Below are positions 8,311 through 16,703 of a DNA stretch of 64,000 nt, piece by piece; the first letter of the stretch is position 1; each line of letters opens with the position of its first letter. Made by a program: the position numbers and the translations under genes. Under the pieces are notes generated by a model. It did not search any database. It was not told where the DNA came from and worked only from the letters and a program-made list of their open reading frames with translations. This stretch comes from Spirochaetales bacterium (lineage in GTDB: Bacteria; Spirochaetota; Spirochaetia; SZUA-6; JAFGRV01). The stretch is from assembly GCA_016930085.1 (NCBI GenBank), contig JAFGHO010000028.1:1-64000 (forward strand). The letters run 5' to 3'.

Positions 8311-9381
8311 ATGGATGCATCCGACTGGCACTGGCAGCTTGTACACAGAAAAACCGTAGCGGAAGATTTTTCGGCGCATTTCACCCTTCGTGAGGATGAA
8401 AGACTTTTTTTCGAACGGACTGAGGGCCGCGTAATCCTTCCCGTTGCCGTAACGCCGTATTATCTCAAACTCGCCGACCCGCTCGATCCGGCGGACCCGA
8501 TACGAAAGCAGTTTCTTCCTTCTTCAAAGGAGTTTGAGGTAAAGGAATATGAATCACAAGACCCCCTCGCTGAAAAAAAATTCGAAGCAGTCCCTTCGCT
8601 AATCCGCCGGTATACGAACAGGGCTGTCCTGCGTGTCACCAATCTCTGCGCCGTCTATTGCCGGCATTGCTATCGACGGGGGTTCGCCGCCACAGGCCGC
8701 AAGACAATCGATCGTAACGGACTCGAAGAGGCGCTCGCCTTTCTTTCCGCAAACACGGAAATCGGCGAACTGCTCGTTTCGGGGGGAGATCCCCTTGTCC
8801 TCGATGATGGCGTCATCCTGGAGATTCTCGATGCGATCCGTTCCCTGAAACGGCACCTGCTTATACGAATATGCACCCGTGTCCCGGTCGTTCTCCCCCA
8901 GCGAATCACAACGGTGTTGTGCCGTGAGTTAAAAAAAAGGGGCCCCCTCTGGTTCGTGACACAGTTCAATCACAGCCGGGAAATTACCGGTCAGAGCAGG
9001 CAGGCGGTTTCCCGGCTGATCTCATCCGGCTTTCCCGTACTGAACCAGAGTGTTCTGTTAATGGGGGTTAACGATAGCGTGGAGGAACTCACCCTTCTCT
9101 TCAATGGGCTTGCCTGCCTCCCGGTCAAGCCGTATTATCTTTTTCAGGGGGATCTCGCGGCAGGCACCTCCCATTTCCGTCTCCCGCTTTCAAAAGGACT
9201 TTCATTGTACAAACGGCTTTCATCGTCGCTTTCGGGAATAGCCCTCCCCTTTTACGCCGTGGATCTTCCCGGAGGCGGCGGAAAGGTGATGCTTCCGCAC
9301 GTTACCGTTGAGCGTGCCGGTAACCAATGGTATGCGATCGAAGATTACGACGGGACACGCCACCGTTATCCCGCCGAGTAA
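8311..9381 (+). CDS. KamA family radical SAM aminomutase (EpmB/YjeK-like)
   Basis: 356 residues. The radical SAM motif is CAVYCRHC (Cys113, Cys117, Cys120). The PLP lysine lies in DLPGGGGKVMLPH (Lys325), as in lysine 2,3-aminomutase, and NQSVLLMGVND is another family hallmark. The length matches EpmB, which isomerises lysine for elongation factor P modification, rather than the longer clostridial lysine 2,3-aminomutase with its C-terminal zinc domain. No EF-P or EpmA gene is in the window, so the substrate is unproven. Confidence 0.88.
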   Translation: MDASDWHWQLVHRKTVAEDFSAHFTLREDERLFFERTEGRVILPVAVTPYYLKLADPLDPADPIRKQFLPSSKEFEVKEYESQDPLAEKKFEAVPSLIRRYTNRAVLRVTNLCAVYCRHCYRRGFAATGRKTIDRNGLEEALAFLSANTEIGELLVSGGDPLVLDDGVILEILDAIRSLKRHLLIRICTRVPVVLPQRITTVLCRELKKRGPLWFVTQFNHSREITGQSRQAVSRLISSGFPVLNQSVLLMGVNDSVEELTLLFNGLACLPVKPYYLFQGDLAAGTSHFRLPLSKGLSLYKRLSSSLSGIALPFYAVDLPGGGGKVMLPHVTVERAGNQWYAIEDYDGTRHRYPAE

Positions 9382-9406
9382 CGAATTTTCCCTGAAAAAC
9401 CGCCGG

Positions 9407-10219
9407 TCACAACTGGTAAAAGACCGTTTCCTGAGGAAAATGATTTCTCCGTTGAAGAAAATCCTGTGTGAGAAAAAAAGGATTGTCCGAAAGCTTGATC
9501 ACCGTATTATGGCCGTTGGTGCCGTTTTTCGAACCGTTTTTCGGCCGCCTGTATATCCGCTTCATCGCCTTGATTACCTTGATCGCAAGTTCGAACGCGA
9601 CATTGAGATCGGGAAAGTGAATCATGATTAGGGAGTTTCCCGTATATTCATTCTTTTTTATTTTATACCTGAAATTAAAAAGAATATGATTGGCGTTTTT
9701 GAGATGAATATAACAGAGTGTGCCCGTTCCGTCCTTGTCGAAAAATATCTGGGTATCCCATGAAATCTGTTCGGTCGCATGGTGCCATTTTTTCTGGGTG
9801 ATAATCGTGGTAATATCGATCTTTTTTTCCGGCAATTGCTCATCCAAAACGAAGTCATTACAGGAAAGGCCGGGCGGATATTCGAAGCTGTCTTCGAAGA
9901 TGTATCTCCAGATATAGGAGAGGAGATCCCTTGCCTCGTCCTGTCTCAGAAACGTAAGACGAGCGGTTTCCCTGAGGAGAGAAACATAATCGAAATCATC
10001 CGCATTCAGAATATATCTGAGAGCTTCCCTTACTTCATTCAGATCGCTTTCACCGGACAGTTTTTTTTCCATATAGGTCAATACATTGTCCAGCTCCGTC
10101 CGGAAAATAAACGAACGGTAATCCTGAAAAGCGGGATCGTCATTCAATGTTTCCTGAAGTTTCCAAAGAAAGTCGGACAGATATTGCTTCAAATACTTAA
10201 GTGAAATATTCCTTTTCAT
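9407..10219 (-). CDS. conserved hypothetical protein, 270 residues
   Basis: I do not recognise this family. The first 110 residues look helical and charged (for example DLNEVREALRYILNADDFDYVSLLRETARL). The middle is beta-rich (KWHHATEQISWDTQIFFDKDGTGTLCYIHLKN), and the C-terminus is basic and asparagine-rich (RRPKNGSKNGTNGHN). No signal peptide or membrane span is visible, so it should be cytoplasmic. It sits alone, with a good promoter 65 bases upstream. It runs convergently against the KamA gene with 25 bases between the stops. Confidence 0.65.
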   Translation of the reverse strand: MKRNISLKYLKQYLSDFLWKLQETLNDDPAFQDYRSFIFRTELDNVLTYMEKKLSGESDLNEVREALRYILNADDFDYVSLLRETARLTFLRQDEARDLLSYIWRYIFEDSFEYPPGLSCNDFVLDEQLPEKKIDITTIITQKKWHHATEQISWDTQIFFDKDGTGTLCYIHLKNANHILFNFRYKIKKNEYTGNSLIMIHFPDLNVAFELAIKVIKAMKRIYRRPKNGSKNGTNGHNTVIKLSDNPFFLTQDFLQRRNHFPQETVFYQL

Positions 10220-10283
10220 TTCTCTTATCCCTTCTCATTACATAAACGTCTTTATTAAACTTTTTTTATTTGCTTTCATTAAA

Positions 10284-10312
10284 AAAATAATAAAATTATT
10301 TCACGTTTTCAA
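10284..10312 (-). promoter_or_regulatory. sigma-70-like promoter for the 9407-10219 gene
   Basis: On the minus strand TTGAAA (10312-10307), a 17-base AT-rich spacer, and TATTTT (10289-10284), placed about 65 bases ahead of ATG 10219. Confidence 0.55.
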
Positions 10313-10429
10313 GCATTGGAATGATTTTTGTTGAAATTTATCGATATCATGAAATCGAGCAAAAAAAATTGAATTGTTTCCCTGATTTACGGCAAAAAAG
10401 GCCGATATTCTGTTACCGCCGCTCATGAA

Positions 10430-11218
10430 TCACTTAAAAGAACCTGAATGAGTGGAATACCAGTAAAACATGAGTATCCCGAAAGCGACGGAGACATTCA
10501 GGGACCGTTTCGCGCCGCCGAGCGGGATCGAAACACGGCCGCAACCGCTGTCGGCAAGCGCGAGGGCTTCGGGACTCAATCCCAATTCTTCCGACCCGAT
10601 AAGAACACAGCCGGTCTCCGGGAAACGAAAGGAATGTATCGGTGTTCCGCCGAGTTCGAGAGCAAAGATACCTTCGGGTGTGGAAATCGAATCCAGTGAG
10701 CCTCGGGTCCACGGTACGACATCCGAACAGCCGCGCGATGTTCTCAACGCCTTTTTATGTTCGGGAGAGGGTGTTATTGCGGTCAGATAGATCCGGGAGA
10801 CGCCGAATGCTTCGGCGGACCTGAATATCGCGCCCACATTAAAAGGAGAACGAAGATCCTCGAGAAAAACGCTTGCCGGAAAAACGATCCGTTTTTCCGG
10901 ATCGAGAGCACCGGTTTCCGGAAGTATAAAATCCCATTCGACGGGTTCGCTGCCAAGGAGGGAGAGAAGGATATGACGAACGGTATTCAAAAATCGCCTT
11001 TCCTTCCCTGGCGTCTCGATATCAGTAATATGTTCCCTGATATATCCGGAAAGCTCGGGCGGGAAATGGGGTTCACAGCCGGTGAGAATTTCCCCGATAT
11101 ACGGAAAATCGATGATTTCTCCCCGCGAAACTTCCACTTCCGCCTGTTTGAGAATCATGACAAGTTTCCTCAGTCTTGTTTTATACGGCAGCCGTATGAG
11201 TTTCTTCAATGTAAACAT
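10430..11218 (-). CDS. SpoU/TrmH family RNA 2'-O-methyltransferase
   Basis: 262 residues. The C-terminal 150 residues carry the SPOUT motifs 1-3: PFNVGAIFRSAEAFGVSRIYL, then LIGSEELGLSPEAL, then SIPLGGAKRSLNVSVAFGILMF. These build the trefoil knot that binds S-adenosylmethionine, with the motif 1 Arg catalytic in the family. The first 100 residues are an unplaced helical extension. The target is probably a tRNA or rRNA ribose, but which one cannot be read from the sequence. It lies 12 bases downstream of the degenerate alcohol dehydrogenase gene and probably shares its transcript. Confidence 0.88.
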   Translation of the reverse strand: MFTLKKLIRLPYKTRLRKLVMILKQAEVEVSRGEIIDFPYIGEILTGCEPHFPPELSGYIREHITDIETPGKERRFLNTVRHILLSLLGSEPVEWDFILPETGALDPEKRIVFPASVFLEDLRSPFNVGAIFRSAEAFGVSRIYLTAITPSPEHKKALRTSRGCSDVVPWTRGSLDSISTPEGIFALELGGTPIHSFRFPETGCVLIGSEELGLSPEALALADSGCGRVSIPLGGAKRSLNVSVAFGILMFYWYSTHSGSFK

Positions 11219-11230
11219 CGGCGTCCCCGT

Positions 11231-12379
11231 TCAATATGCGGCCTTGATGATGTCATAAATTTCATCGGGCTTTACTTCCCGCGAAACTTCACTGATCATC
11301 CTGAAGGAACATGCCGTCTCGATCACACCGGACATATCTTCGAGACTCACATCGAAATCCCTCAACCGGGAAGGTATTTTAAGAAAGGCAAGCAGCCTGC
11401 GCACCCCGCCAACAGCCTTTTTTACCGCATCGTGGGGCGATAGTCCTTCGGTCGATTCTCCCAGGAGAATCGCGATACGCGCGAGTTTTTCTTCGCTTGT
11501 TGCGGCATGAAACTCGAGGACGTAGGGCAGGAGGATCGAAGAGACCCAGGACTTGGGCACTAAAAGGCGCGCATTCAGGGCATAGGAAAGCGCCGTCCCG
11601 ATTCCCGCACGGACGTGGGTGAGTCCCATCGCGACAAGAAAGCCCGCCGTCGCTGCATGGACACGGTGCGTACCGTCTTCCGGATGCTCGACCAGCAAGG
11701 GGATAAACGAATTGAGGGTATCGATCGCTTTTCTGAAAACGAGGTCGGAGAAAAAAGTGCTTTTATCCGAAAGATAACCCTCGATAGCAAGCAGAAGGGT
11801 CGAGAGAACGGTCGTGCCCGTATATTTAAGGGGAAGGGAACTGCTCAATTCCGGATCGATGATTACGAGTCTCGTGATGTCCGGTTGCGTCACTCCGATG
11901 ATCCCCTTCCTGTCCCGTGCGTCGACCAGGAGATATTCGTCCGTCAGCATAAAGGGATTCCTGCATGTTGTCGGTACTTCGATATAGGGGAGTGGTTCCC
12001 CCGCCGGTTTAAATCCCAGCAGAAATTGATCGATACTCCTGCCCGTGGGGGATGTCATGGCAATACATTTCGCCGTACAGAGTGTTTTTATTCCTCCGAG
12101 GCCGATAACCGCATCCGCGTGAGAAACCCTCGCCAAGCTGACGCCATTCTCGGCCACAACGCTTGTCGAGTTGGGAACTACCTCATCGAAGGTAATATGC
12201 TTGATCCCCTTGTTCTCGAGTATTTCCTGCACGCGCTGAATGGTATTGTTTTCATAGAGAATTGCTTCGGTCACGATGAGGACCCGTTCGGCAATCTCCG
12301 AAACAAGACCCCCGATACGGTGTATCGTATCAACGCCCAAAACAACCTTTGACGGAATATGAAGGTACAAATCCGACAA
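11231..12379 (-). CDS. iron-containing alcohol dehydrogenase-like protein with lost metal ligands
   Basis: 382 residues with the overall group III (iron) alcohol dehydrogenase fold: an N-terminal dehydroquinate-synthase-like NAD domain and a helical C-terminal domain. Key residues are changed. The nucleotide motif GGGSxxD reads GLGGIKTLC (residues 93-101). PTTxGTGSE reads PTTCRNPFML. The metal-binding Asp and His of the MDALTHAIE motif read STLLLAIE (Ser193, Leu197). Of the later histidines only one near GLTHV is kept. It may be a non-metal or non-catalytic homologue. First gene of a pair with the SpoU methyltransferase. Confidence 0.7.
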   Translation of the reverse strand: MSDLYLHIPSKVVLGVDTIHRIGGLVSEIAERVLIVTEAILYENNTIQRVQEILENKGIKHITFDEVVPNSTSVVAENGVSLARVSHADAVIGLGGIKTLCTAKCIAMTSPTGRSIDQFLLGFKPAGEPLPYIEVPTTCRNPFMLTDEYLLVDARDRKGIIGVTQPDITRLVIIDPELSSSLPLKYTGTTVLSTLLLAIEGYLSDKSTFFSDLVFRKAIDTLNSFIPLLVEHPEDGTHRVHAATAGFLVAMGLTHVRAGIGTALSYALNARLLVPKSWVSSILLPYVLEFHAATSEEKLARIAILLGESTEGLSPHDAVKKAVGGVRRLLAFLKIPSRLRDFDVSLEDMSGVIETACSFRMISEVSREVKPDEIYDIIKAAY

Positions 12380-12393
12380 TTTTACGGCTCCTT

Positions 12394-12430
12394 AAAAAGA
12401 AAAAGCGGAGAAGGTATCAAGCTTCTCCGC
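12394..12430 (-). terminator. intrinsic terminator downstream of flgM
   Basis: GCGGAGAAG (12405-12413) pairs with CTTCTCCGC (12422-12430) around an 8-base loop. Read on the minus strand the hairpin is followed by tttttcttttt, the expected U-tract. It lies 48 bases after the flgM stop and separates that gene from the alcohol dehydrogenase. Confidence 0.9.
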
Positions 12431-12477
12431 CTTTACATTATCCATCAGTTTTCCTGACATTATCACATTATTGACGA

Positions 12478-12762
12478 CTATATTTCAAAATATTTCATTA
12501 TTTCGTCTGCAACGGCCTCTATCACCCTGTCGTTGATGTAAGAAGGATCTTCGAGTTTCTTTTTTACCTCTTCTACCCGATCTTTCCGTACCGCAGGTGA
12601 TGTTTTTGCAAGTTCTGTTGCATTATAGACCTCTGCTTTTGATTTTGCCTCTTCGGAGAGATTGATGGAGTCTTTGTTGTGAGTCTTCTTGGTCTTTGCA
12701 GCGTTATCGACTTTATTGTATTTGGAGATTGGATCAGGTACGTTTATTCTCTCGATGGTCAT
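12478..12762 (-). CDS. flgM: anti-sigma-28 factor FlgM
   Basis: 94 residues, the usual size. The C-terminal half has the FlgM pattern that binds the flagellar sigma factor FliA: INLSEEAKSKAEVYN, then VRKDRVEEVKKKLEDPSYINDRVIEAVADEIMKYF. FlgM holds FliA inactive until the flagellar hook is finished and FlgM is exported. Ribosome site gaaaggaaggg precedes ATG 12762. A sigma-28-like promoter lies upstream and an intrinsic terminator downstream, so the gene is its own unit and probably under FliA feedback. It is the only flagellar gene in the window. Confidence 0.85.
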   Translation of the reverse strand: MTIERINVPDPISKYNKVDNAAKTKKTHNKDSINLSEEAKSKAEVYNATELAKTSPAVRKDRVEEVKKKLEDPSYINDRVIEAVADEIMKYFEI

Positions 12763-12787
12763 TATAGAACCCTTCCTTTCATCTTAT

Positions 12788-12815
12788 ATATCGGAAAAAC
12801 TTTATATAAACTTAA
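12788..12815 (-). promoter_or_regulatory. sigma-28 (FliA)-like promoter of flgM
   Basis: On the minus strand TTAAGTTT (12815-12808), 12-base spacer and TCCGATAT (12795-12788), close to the flagellar consensus TAAAGTTT-N11-GCCGATAA (7 of 8 and 6 of 8 matches). An exact TAAAGTTT also occurs at 12804-12797 but too near the -10. Confidence 0.6.
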
Positions 12816-12993
12816 CATTTTTTTTATCAAATTTGCACATAATACTACCATTTTTATCCACCCATGGATTCATTTTGTCCCTTTCAGTGAAATCAGTCAA
12901 GTAAAATTCATTTTTTTATTAATGTGACTGTACTTTAATTTCGTTTGAAATTCCCATAAATTTGAGGGAATTCCGGGAAATTTTAAAAAAAAT

Positions 12994-13022
12994 TTGCGAA
13001 ACCACGGTATCACGGCTATACT
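12994..13022 (+). promoter_or_regulatory. sigma-70-like promoter
   Basis: TTGCGA (12994-12999), 17-base spacer, TATACT (13017-13022). Expected start near 13029, 33 bases before the small ATG at 13062. Confidence 0.65.
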
Positions 13023-13061
13023 ATCAGTGAGAAAGGAACCAGCCGGCCGGGAGCAAAAAAA

Positions 13062-13211
13062 ATGAAGAAAAAGACACGGCTTAAAGGTAAAAAACCTTCA
13101 TCTTTTCCAAAAGAATCGATAAAGAATATAATGATGAACGAAGGAAAGTTTCTTCATGGGACCAGGGGCAAGCCGCAAAGAGGAGCCCGTGGAAACAAGA
13201 AATATTCATGA
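13062..13211 (+). CDS. 49-residue basic peptide
   Basis: A short open frame beginning MKKKTRLKGKKPSSFPK and ending KPQRGARGNKKYS. It holds about one Lys or Arg in three and no hydrophobic stretch, which suggests nucleic-acid or ribosome contact. Support: a good promoter at 12994-13022, a gggag ribosome site 9 bases before the ATG, and overlap of its 3' end with the probable start of the zinc-ribbon gene, as in translational coupling. I do not recognise the family and it could be a leader peptide. Confidence 0.5.
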   Translation: MKKKTRLKGKKPSSFPKESIKNIMMNEGKFLHGTRGKPQRGARGNKKYS

Positions 13212-13605
13212 AGGAGTAGCAATCAATCTACCGGTTTTAGTCATTATCGGAATAATCCTTATCTGTATCACCGGCTTGGTCATCACGTATGTCATGAAAC
13301 ATCCGGTGCCGCGGACAATGGACCGGAAGCGGAAAATGAAATGCCCGCTTTGTCAATCATGGCTTTTGCCCGGAGAACGAATCCGGACGGAATCATGGCC
13401 CGGAAAAAAGGATGAAAAAAGAGTCTATCTCTACGGATGCCGGTTCTGTCACGGCGAGAAAGCAACCGTGAAAAAAAAGTGTCCGGTTTGTAAAAGGCAG
13501 ATCCACGCCGGCGCATATCTCATCGGCAGGATGTGGAGGCGGGAGGGGAAAAACCGTGTCCATATTGAGGGCTGCACTGTCTGCCTGAAAATCAAAACGG
13601 GGTAA
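13156..13605 (+). CDS. single-pass membrane protein with two zinc-ribbon motifs
   Basis: 149 residues from ATG 13156; GTG 13189 is an alternative start with AGAGGAG just before it. A hydrophobic helix (LPVLVIIGIILICITGLVITYV, about residues 25-46) is followed by a basic domain with four CxxC pairs: CPLC, CRFC, CPVC, CTVC. These should form two zinc ribbons on one side of the membrane. The repeated halves (KMKCPLCQSWLLPGERIR and KKKCPVCKRQIHAGAYLI) suggest internal duplication. Function unknown. It follows, and overlaps, the 49-residue basic peptide. Confidence 0.7.
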   Translation: MGPGASRKEEPVETRNIHEGVAINLPVLVIIGIILICITGLVITYVMKHPVPRTMDRKRKMKCPLCQSWLLPGERIRTESWPGKKDEKRVYLYGCRFCHGEKATVKKKCPVCKRQIHAGAYLIGRMWRREGKNRVHIEGCTVCLKIKTG

Positions 13606-13612
13606 GCGCTTA

Positions 13613-13682
13613 AGAAAAACATCCGTCTCAAGCGATATGATATGAACGATTCGACAATCAAGTCCGGATATCGGTGAGACGG
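13613..13682 (-). terminator. probable terminator after glmS
   Basis: CCGTCTCA (13623-13630) pairs with TGAGACGG (13675-13682), extended by CGATAT (13633-13638) with ATATCG (13668-13673). On the minus strand the hairpin leads into atgtttttctt. It may also act on the convergent zinc-ribbon gene. Confidence 0.6.
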
Positions 13683-13683
13683 T

Positions 13684-15507
13684 TTATTCGACCGTCACGC
13701 TTTTTGCCAGATTTCTCGGCTGATCGACATCCCTGCCGAGTTCGAGCGCGCAATAATAGGCAAAAAGCTGAAGGGGTATCACCATGATAAAGGGATAAAA
13801 GAGTTCGTGCACACGCGGCACCTCGATGGTCTCGTCCGCGATGTTTTTTATCATCTCGTCGCCTTCGACACAAATCGCTATCACCTTTCCGTTTCTGGCC
13901 TTTACCTCCTTCATGTTTGAAATTATTTTTTCCCGCAGATTATCGTCGGGGACAAGAAAGATACTCGGGGTTTCTTCGTTGATAAGCGCGATCGGACCGT
14001 GTTTTATTTCCGCCGCGCTGTACCCTTCCGCATGAATATAGGAGATTTCCTTCAGTTTAAGTGCCCCTTCTAAAGCAACCGGATAATTGATTCCCCTGCC
14101 GAGAAAAAGAAAATCCTTGTAATGGGCGTATTTTTTTGCCATCGCCTGTATTTTTTTTCGCGACCGGAGGATCCACTCGATCTTCGAAGGAATCCCCTGA
14201 ATGTCTTCGATATACATCAAACCGGTTCTGTAGGATAGATCCCTCATGCGAGCCATGAGGAGAGAGAAAAGGTAAAACACCGTGATCTGGGAGGTAAAGG
14301 CCTTTGTCGAAGCTACAGCGATTTCAGGACCCGAGTGGATATACACGCCGCCGTCCGAATCGCGGGCGATACTCGAACCGACGACATTACAGATCCCGAG
14401 CACCGTCGCCCCCTTCCGCTGGAGCTCCTTCATCGCGCACAGGGTGTCCGTGGTCTCTCCGGACTGCGATACGGCAAAATAAAGGGTATTCCGTTCGATG
14501 ATCGGATTCCGGTACCGGACTTCGGAAGCGAGTTCCGCGATTGCCGGTATCCGAGGTATGGACTCGAGCAGGTACGCTCCGACCATTCCCGCATGATAAG
14601 AAGTGCCGGCCGCGATTATTTTTATACGTTCGATATTGATGAGTTCCTTTGTGGATAGATTCAATCCCCCGAGATGGGCCGTGGCCTGTTCAAAATCGAT
14701 CCTCCCGCTCATTGCCCGTTTGACGGATTCGGGCTGTTCGAAAATTTCCTTTTCCATGAAACAGGGAAACCCGTTCTTTTCGATTTCCTGGAGTTCCCAG
14801 CTTATCTGTTCGATGTCCTTTGCTATTTCCCTGTTGTTTATATCAGTCGTCAAAAATCCCTCGGGGGTAAGCGAAACAACCTCCCAATCTTCGAGATAGA
14901 CCGCCTGTTTCGTATGCGCGATAATGGCGGTGACATCGGATGCGACGAACATTTCATTCTCGCCGACCCCGACGACCAGGGGGGATCCGTTCCGCGCCCC
15001 GATGATTCTCTGCGGCTCGTCCGCGTGAATGCAGACGATACCATATGTCCCCTTGAGAAGGGGAATCGCCTGCTTCACCGCCTTTTCGAGATCACCCGAG
15101 TAATATTTCTCGATAAGGTGGGCGATGACTTCGGAATCCGTTTCCGTAATAAAGGTATGGCCTTCGGTCGAGAGCATCCCTTTCAGACTTTCGTAGTTTT
15201 CGATGATTCCGTTGTGGACGATCGATATTTTCCCGCTGCAATCGACGTGCGGATGGGCGTTGATATTGTTGACGCCGCCATGGGTTGCCCACCGTGTATG
15301 ACCTATGCCGAAATGCCCGTTCAACCTGGCCGGAATGATGGAATTAAGGTCCTTTATCTTTCCCTTTGTTTTGACCACATCAAGGTGCCCCTCTTTCCCG
15401 ATTGCTATACCGGCTGAATCATAGCCCCGGTATTCGAGCCGCTTCAATCCCTCGACAAGCACCTGAGTCGCGTTTTTAGGACCGCAGTAACCGATGATAC
15501 CACACAT
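13684..15507 (-). CDS. glmS: glutamine--fructose-6-phosphate aminotransferase (isomerizing)
   Basis: 607 residues, the normal length. It begins MCGIIGYCG, where Cys2 is the N-terminal nucleophile of the glutaminase domain, and has HTRWATHG. Two SIS domains follow with AAGTSYHAG, SQSGETTDT and SKAFTSQ, and it ends RDVDQPRNLAKSVTVE, the typical ending. It makes glucosamine-6-phosphate, the first committed step to peptidoglycan and other amino sugars. No glmS ribozyme was recognised in the short upstream region (15508-15688). The divergent neighbour is a CDF transporter. Confidence 0.97.
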   Translation of the reverse strand: MCGIIGYCGPKNATQVLVEGLKRLEYRGYDSAGIAIGKEGHLDVVKTKGKIKDLNSIIPARLNGHFGIGHTRWATHGGVNNINAHPHVDCSGKISIVHNGIIENYESLKGMLSTEGHTFITETDSEVIAHLIEKYYSGDLEKAVKQAIPLLKGTYGIVCIHADEPQRIIGARNGSPLVVGVGENEMFVASDVTAIIAHTKQAVYLEDWEVVSLTPEGFLTTDINNREIAKDIEQISWELQEIEKNGFPCFMEKEIFEQPESVKRAMSGRIDFEQATAHLGGLNLSTKELINIERIKIIAAGTSYHAGMVGAYLLESIPRIPAIAELASEVRYRNPIIERNTLYFAVSQSGETTDTLCAMKELQRKGATVLGICNVVGSSIARDSDGGVYIHSGPEIAVASTKAFTSQITVFYLFSLLMARMRDLSYRTGLMYIEDIQGIPSKIEWILRSRKKIQAMAKKYAHYKDFLFLGRGINYPVALEGALKLKEISYIHAEGYSAAEIKHGPIALINEETPSIFLVPDDNLREKIISNMKEVKARNGKVIAICVEGDEMIKNIADETIEVPRVHELFYPFIMVIPLQLFAYYCALELGRDVDQPRNLAKSVTVE

Positions 15508-15691
15508 ATTTTGTCCCCCTCATCTGTCTCAACATTTTCCAGCTTCATTTACTATTATACTATACCATCTTAATCCGGTTTCACACAAGTGCGGGAAATG
15601 CCCCGAAAAAAGTGGAAAATAAACCTTGCCGGACCATCTTTTTTGATTATAATTGAATTTCTCAAATACTTTTAAAGGACGATAATCGGTG

Positions 15692-16621
15692 ATGCTTGAC
15701 CGGCAACGGGCGCGCGCCATATACAGGACATCTTTAATCGCGGTAGCGGGAAACGCACTCCTTTCGGTGAGCAAGATTGCCGCCGGTCTCTTTTCCGGAA
15801 GCCTCGCCGTCACCGGAGACGGTATCGACAGTGCCACCGATATCATCACATCGTTTGTTACGATGATTGCCGCACAGATTATTTCAAAACCCCCGGATGT
15901 ACGGCATCCGTACGGGCATCGCCGCGCGGAAGCGGTCGCCACCAAAATTGTCGCCTTTATCATTTTTTTTATCGGTGTCCAGCTTATTATCACCACCGTC
16001 ACCGGCATACTGGAAGGCAAGGTCCGTGAAATACCGGGGATACTCGCCCTTGTCGTTACCCTGATTTCGATAGCGGGCAAAACCACCCTCGCCGTCATCC
16101 TGTTTCGGGAAGGGAAAAAAAACAGAAGCGCAATGCTTCTGGCAAACGCGCAGAATATGAGAAACGATATCTTCATCTCCGTGAGTGTTCTCTCCGGGCT
16201 GATTTTCACCTACGCCTTTCGTATGCCGGTGATCGACTATGTTGTGGCGATCCTCGTTAGTCTCTGGATCATAAAATCGGCGATACAAATATTTCTGGAA
16301 TCAAGTCTGGAAGTCATGGACGGTCTCAAGGATGAATCGCTTTACAATATTATTTTCACCGCCGTCGGTGAAGTGCCGGGTGCGGCGAATCCCCACAGAA
16401 CACGGATCCGCTGCATCGGCGATATGTATATCATCAGTCTCGATATCGAGGTACATCCTGAAATTAAAGTGAGAGAAGGCCATTCGATCGCCGCCGCCGT
16501 GGAGGAAAAGATAAAAGAAAGGCTCGAAAACGTCTACGATATCATCGTCCATGTCGAACCGAGCGGCAATGTCGAACGTGATGAAAAATACGGCCTTTCA
16601 GAAAAGAATATCAACGATTGA
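15692..16621 (+). CDS. cation diffusion facilitator (CDF) family transporter
   Basis: About 309 residues from ATG 15692 (a GTG directly before is possible; aaaggac is the ribosome site). Five or six membrane helices are followed by a cytoplasmic domain of about 85 residues. Metal-site motifs are DSATDIITS in the second helix (Asp-x-x-x-Asp), HPYGHRRAEAVAT between helices, and NMRNDIFIS in the fifth. The Asp-rich first site resembles manganese or iron exporters more than the His-Asp zinc exporters. It would expel divalent metal in exchange for protons. Confidence 0.9.
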   Translation: MLDRQRARAIYRTSLIAVAGNALLSVSKIAAGLFSGSLAVTGDGIDSATDIITSFVTMIAAQIISKPPDVRHPYGHRRAEAVATKIVAFIIFFIGVQLIITTVTGILEGKVREIPGILALVVTLISIAGKTTLAVILFREGKKNRSAMLLANAQNMRNDIFISVSVLSGLIFTYAFRMPVIDYVVAILVSLWIIKSAIQIFLESSLEVMDGLKDESLYNIIFTAVGEVPGAANPHRTRIRCIGDMYIISLDIEVHPEIKVREGHSIAAAVEEKIKERLENVYDIIVHVEPSGNVERDEKYGLSEKNIND

Positions 16622-16633
16622 TGAACATTTTCG

Positions 16634-16663
16634 AAAAAAGACATCCGGTCTCCGGCCGGACCG
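16634..16663 (-). terminator. intrinsic terminator after the 2-hydroxyacid dehydrogenase gene
   Basis: CGGTC (16646-16650) and GACCG (16659-16663) enclose a GC-rich 8-base loop. On the minus strand it is followed, after six bases, by tttttt (16639-16634). Confidence 0.6.
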
Positions 16664-16703
16664 AGCGAACCCGTCCGTACAATCCTCTATAAAACACCGG
16701 TTA

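Noticed and set aside
11615-12352. Long plus-strand frame in the alcohol dehydrogenase region
   Set aside because: It is antisense to a gene with clear family structure; no ribosome site or motif.
12797-12804. Exact TAAAGTTT as the -35 of the flgM promoter
   Set aside because: No matching -10 lies 11 bases downstream; the TTAAGTTT at 12808-12815 pairs with the TCCGATAT at correct spacing.
14674-15417. Long plus-strand frame in the glmS region
   Set aside because: It is antisense to glmS, whose motifs and length are complete.
15508-15691. glmS ribozyme
   Set aside because: The leader is short, shows no conserved ribozyme core, and is shared with the divergent CDF promoter.
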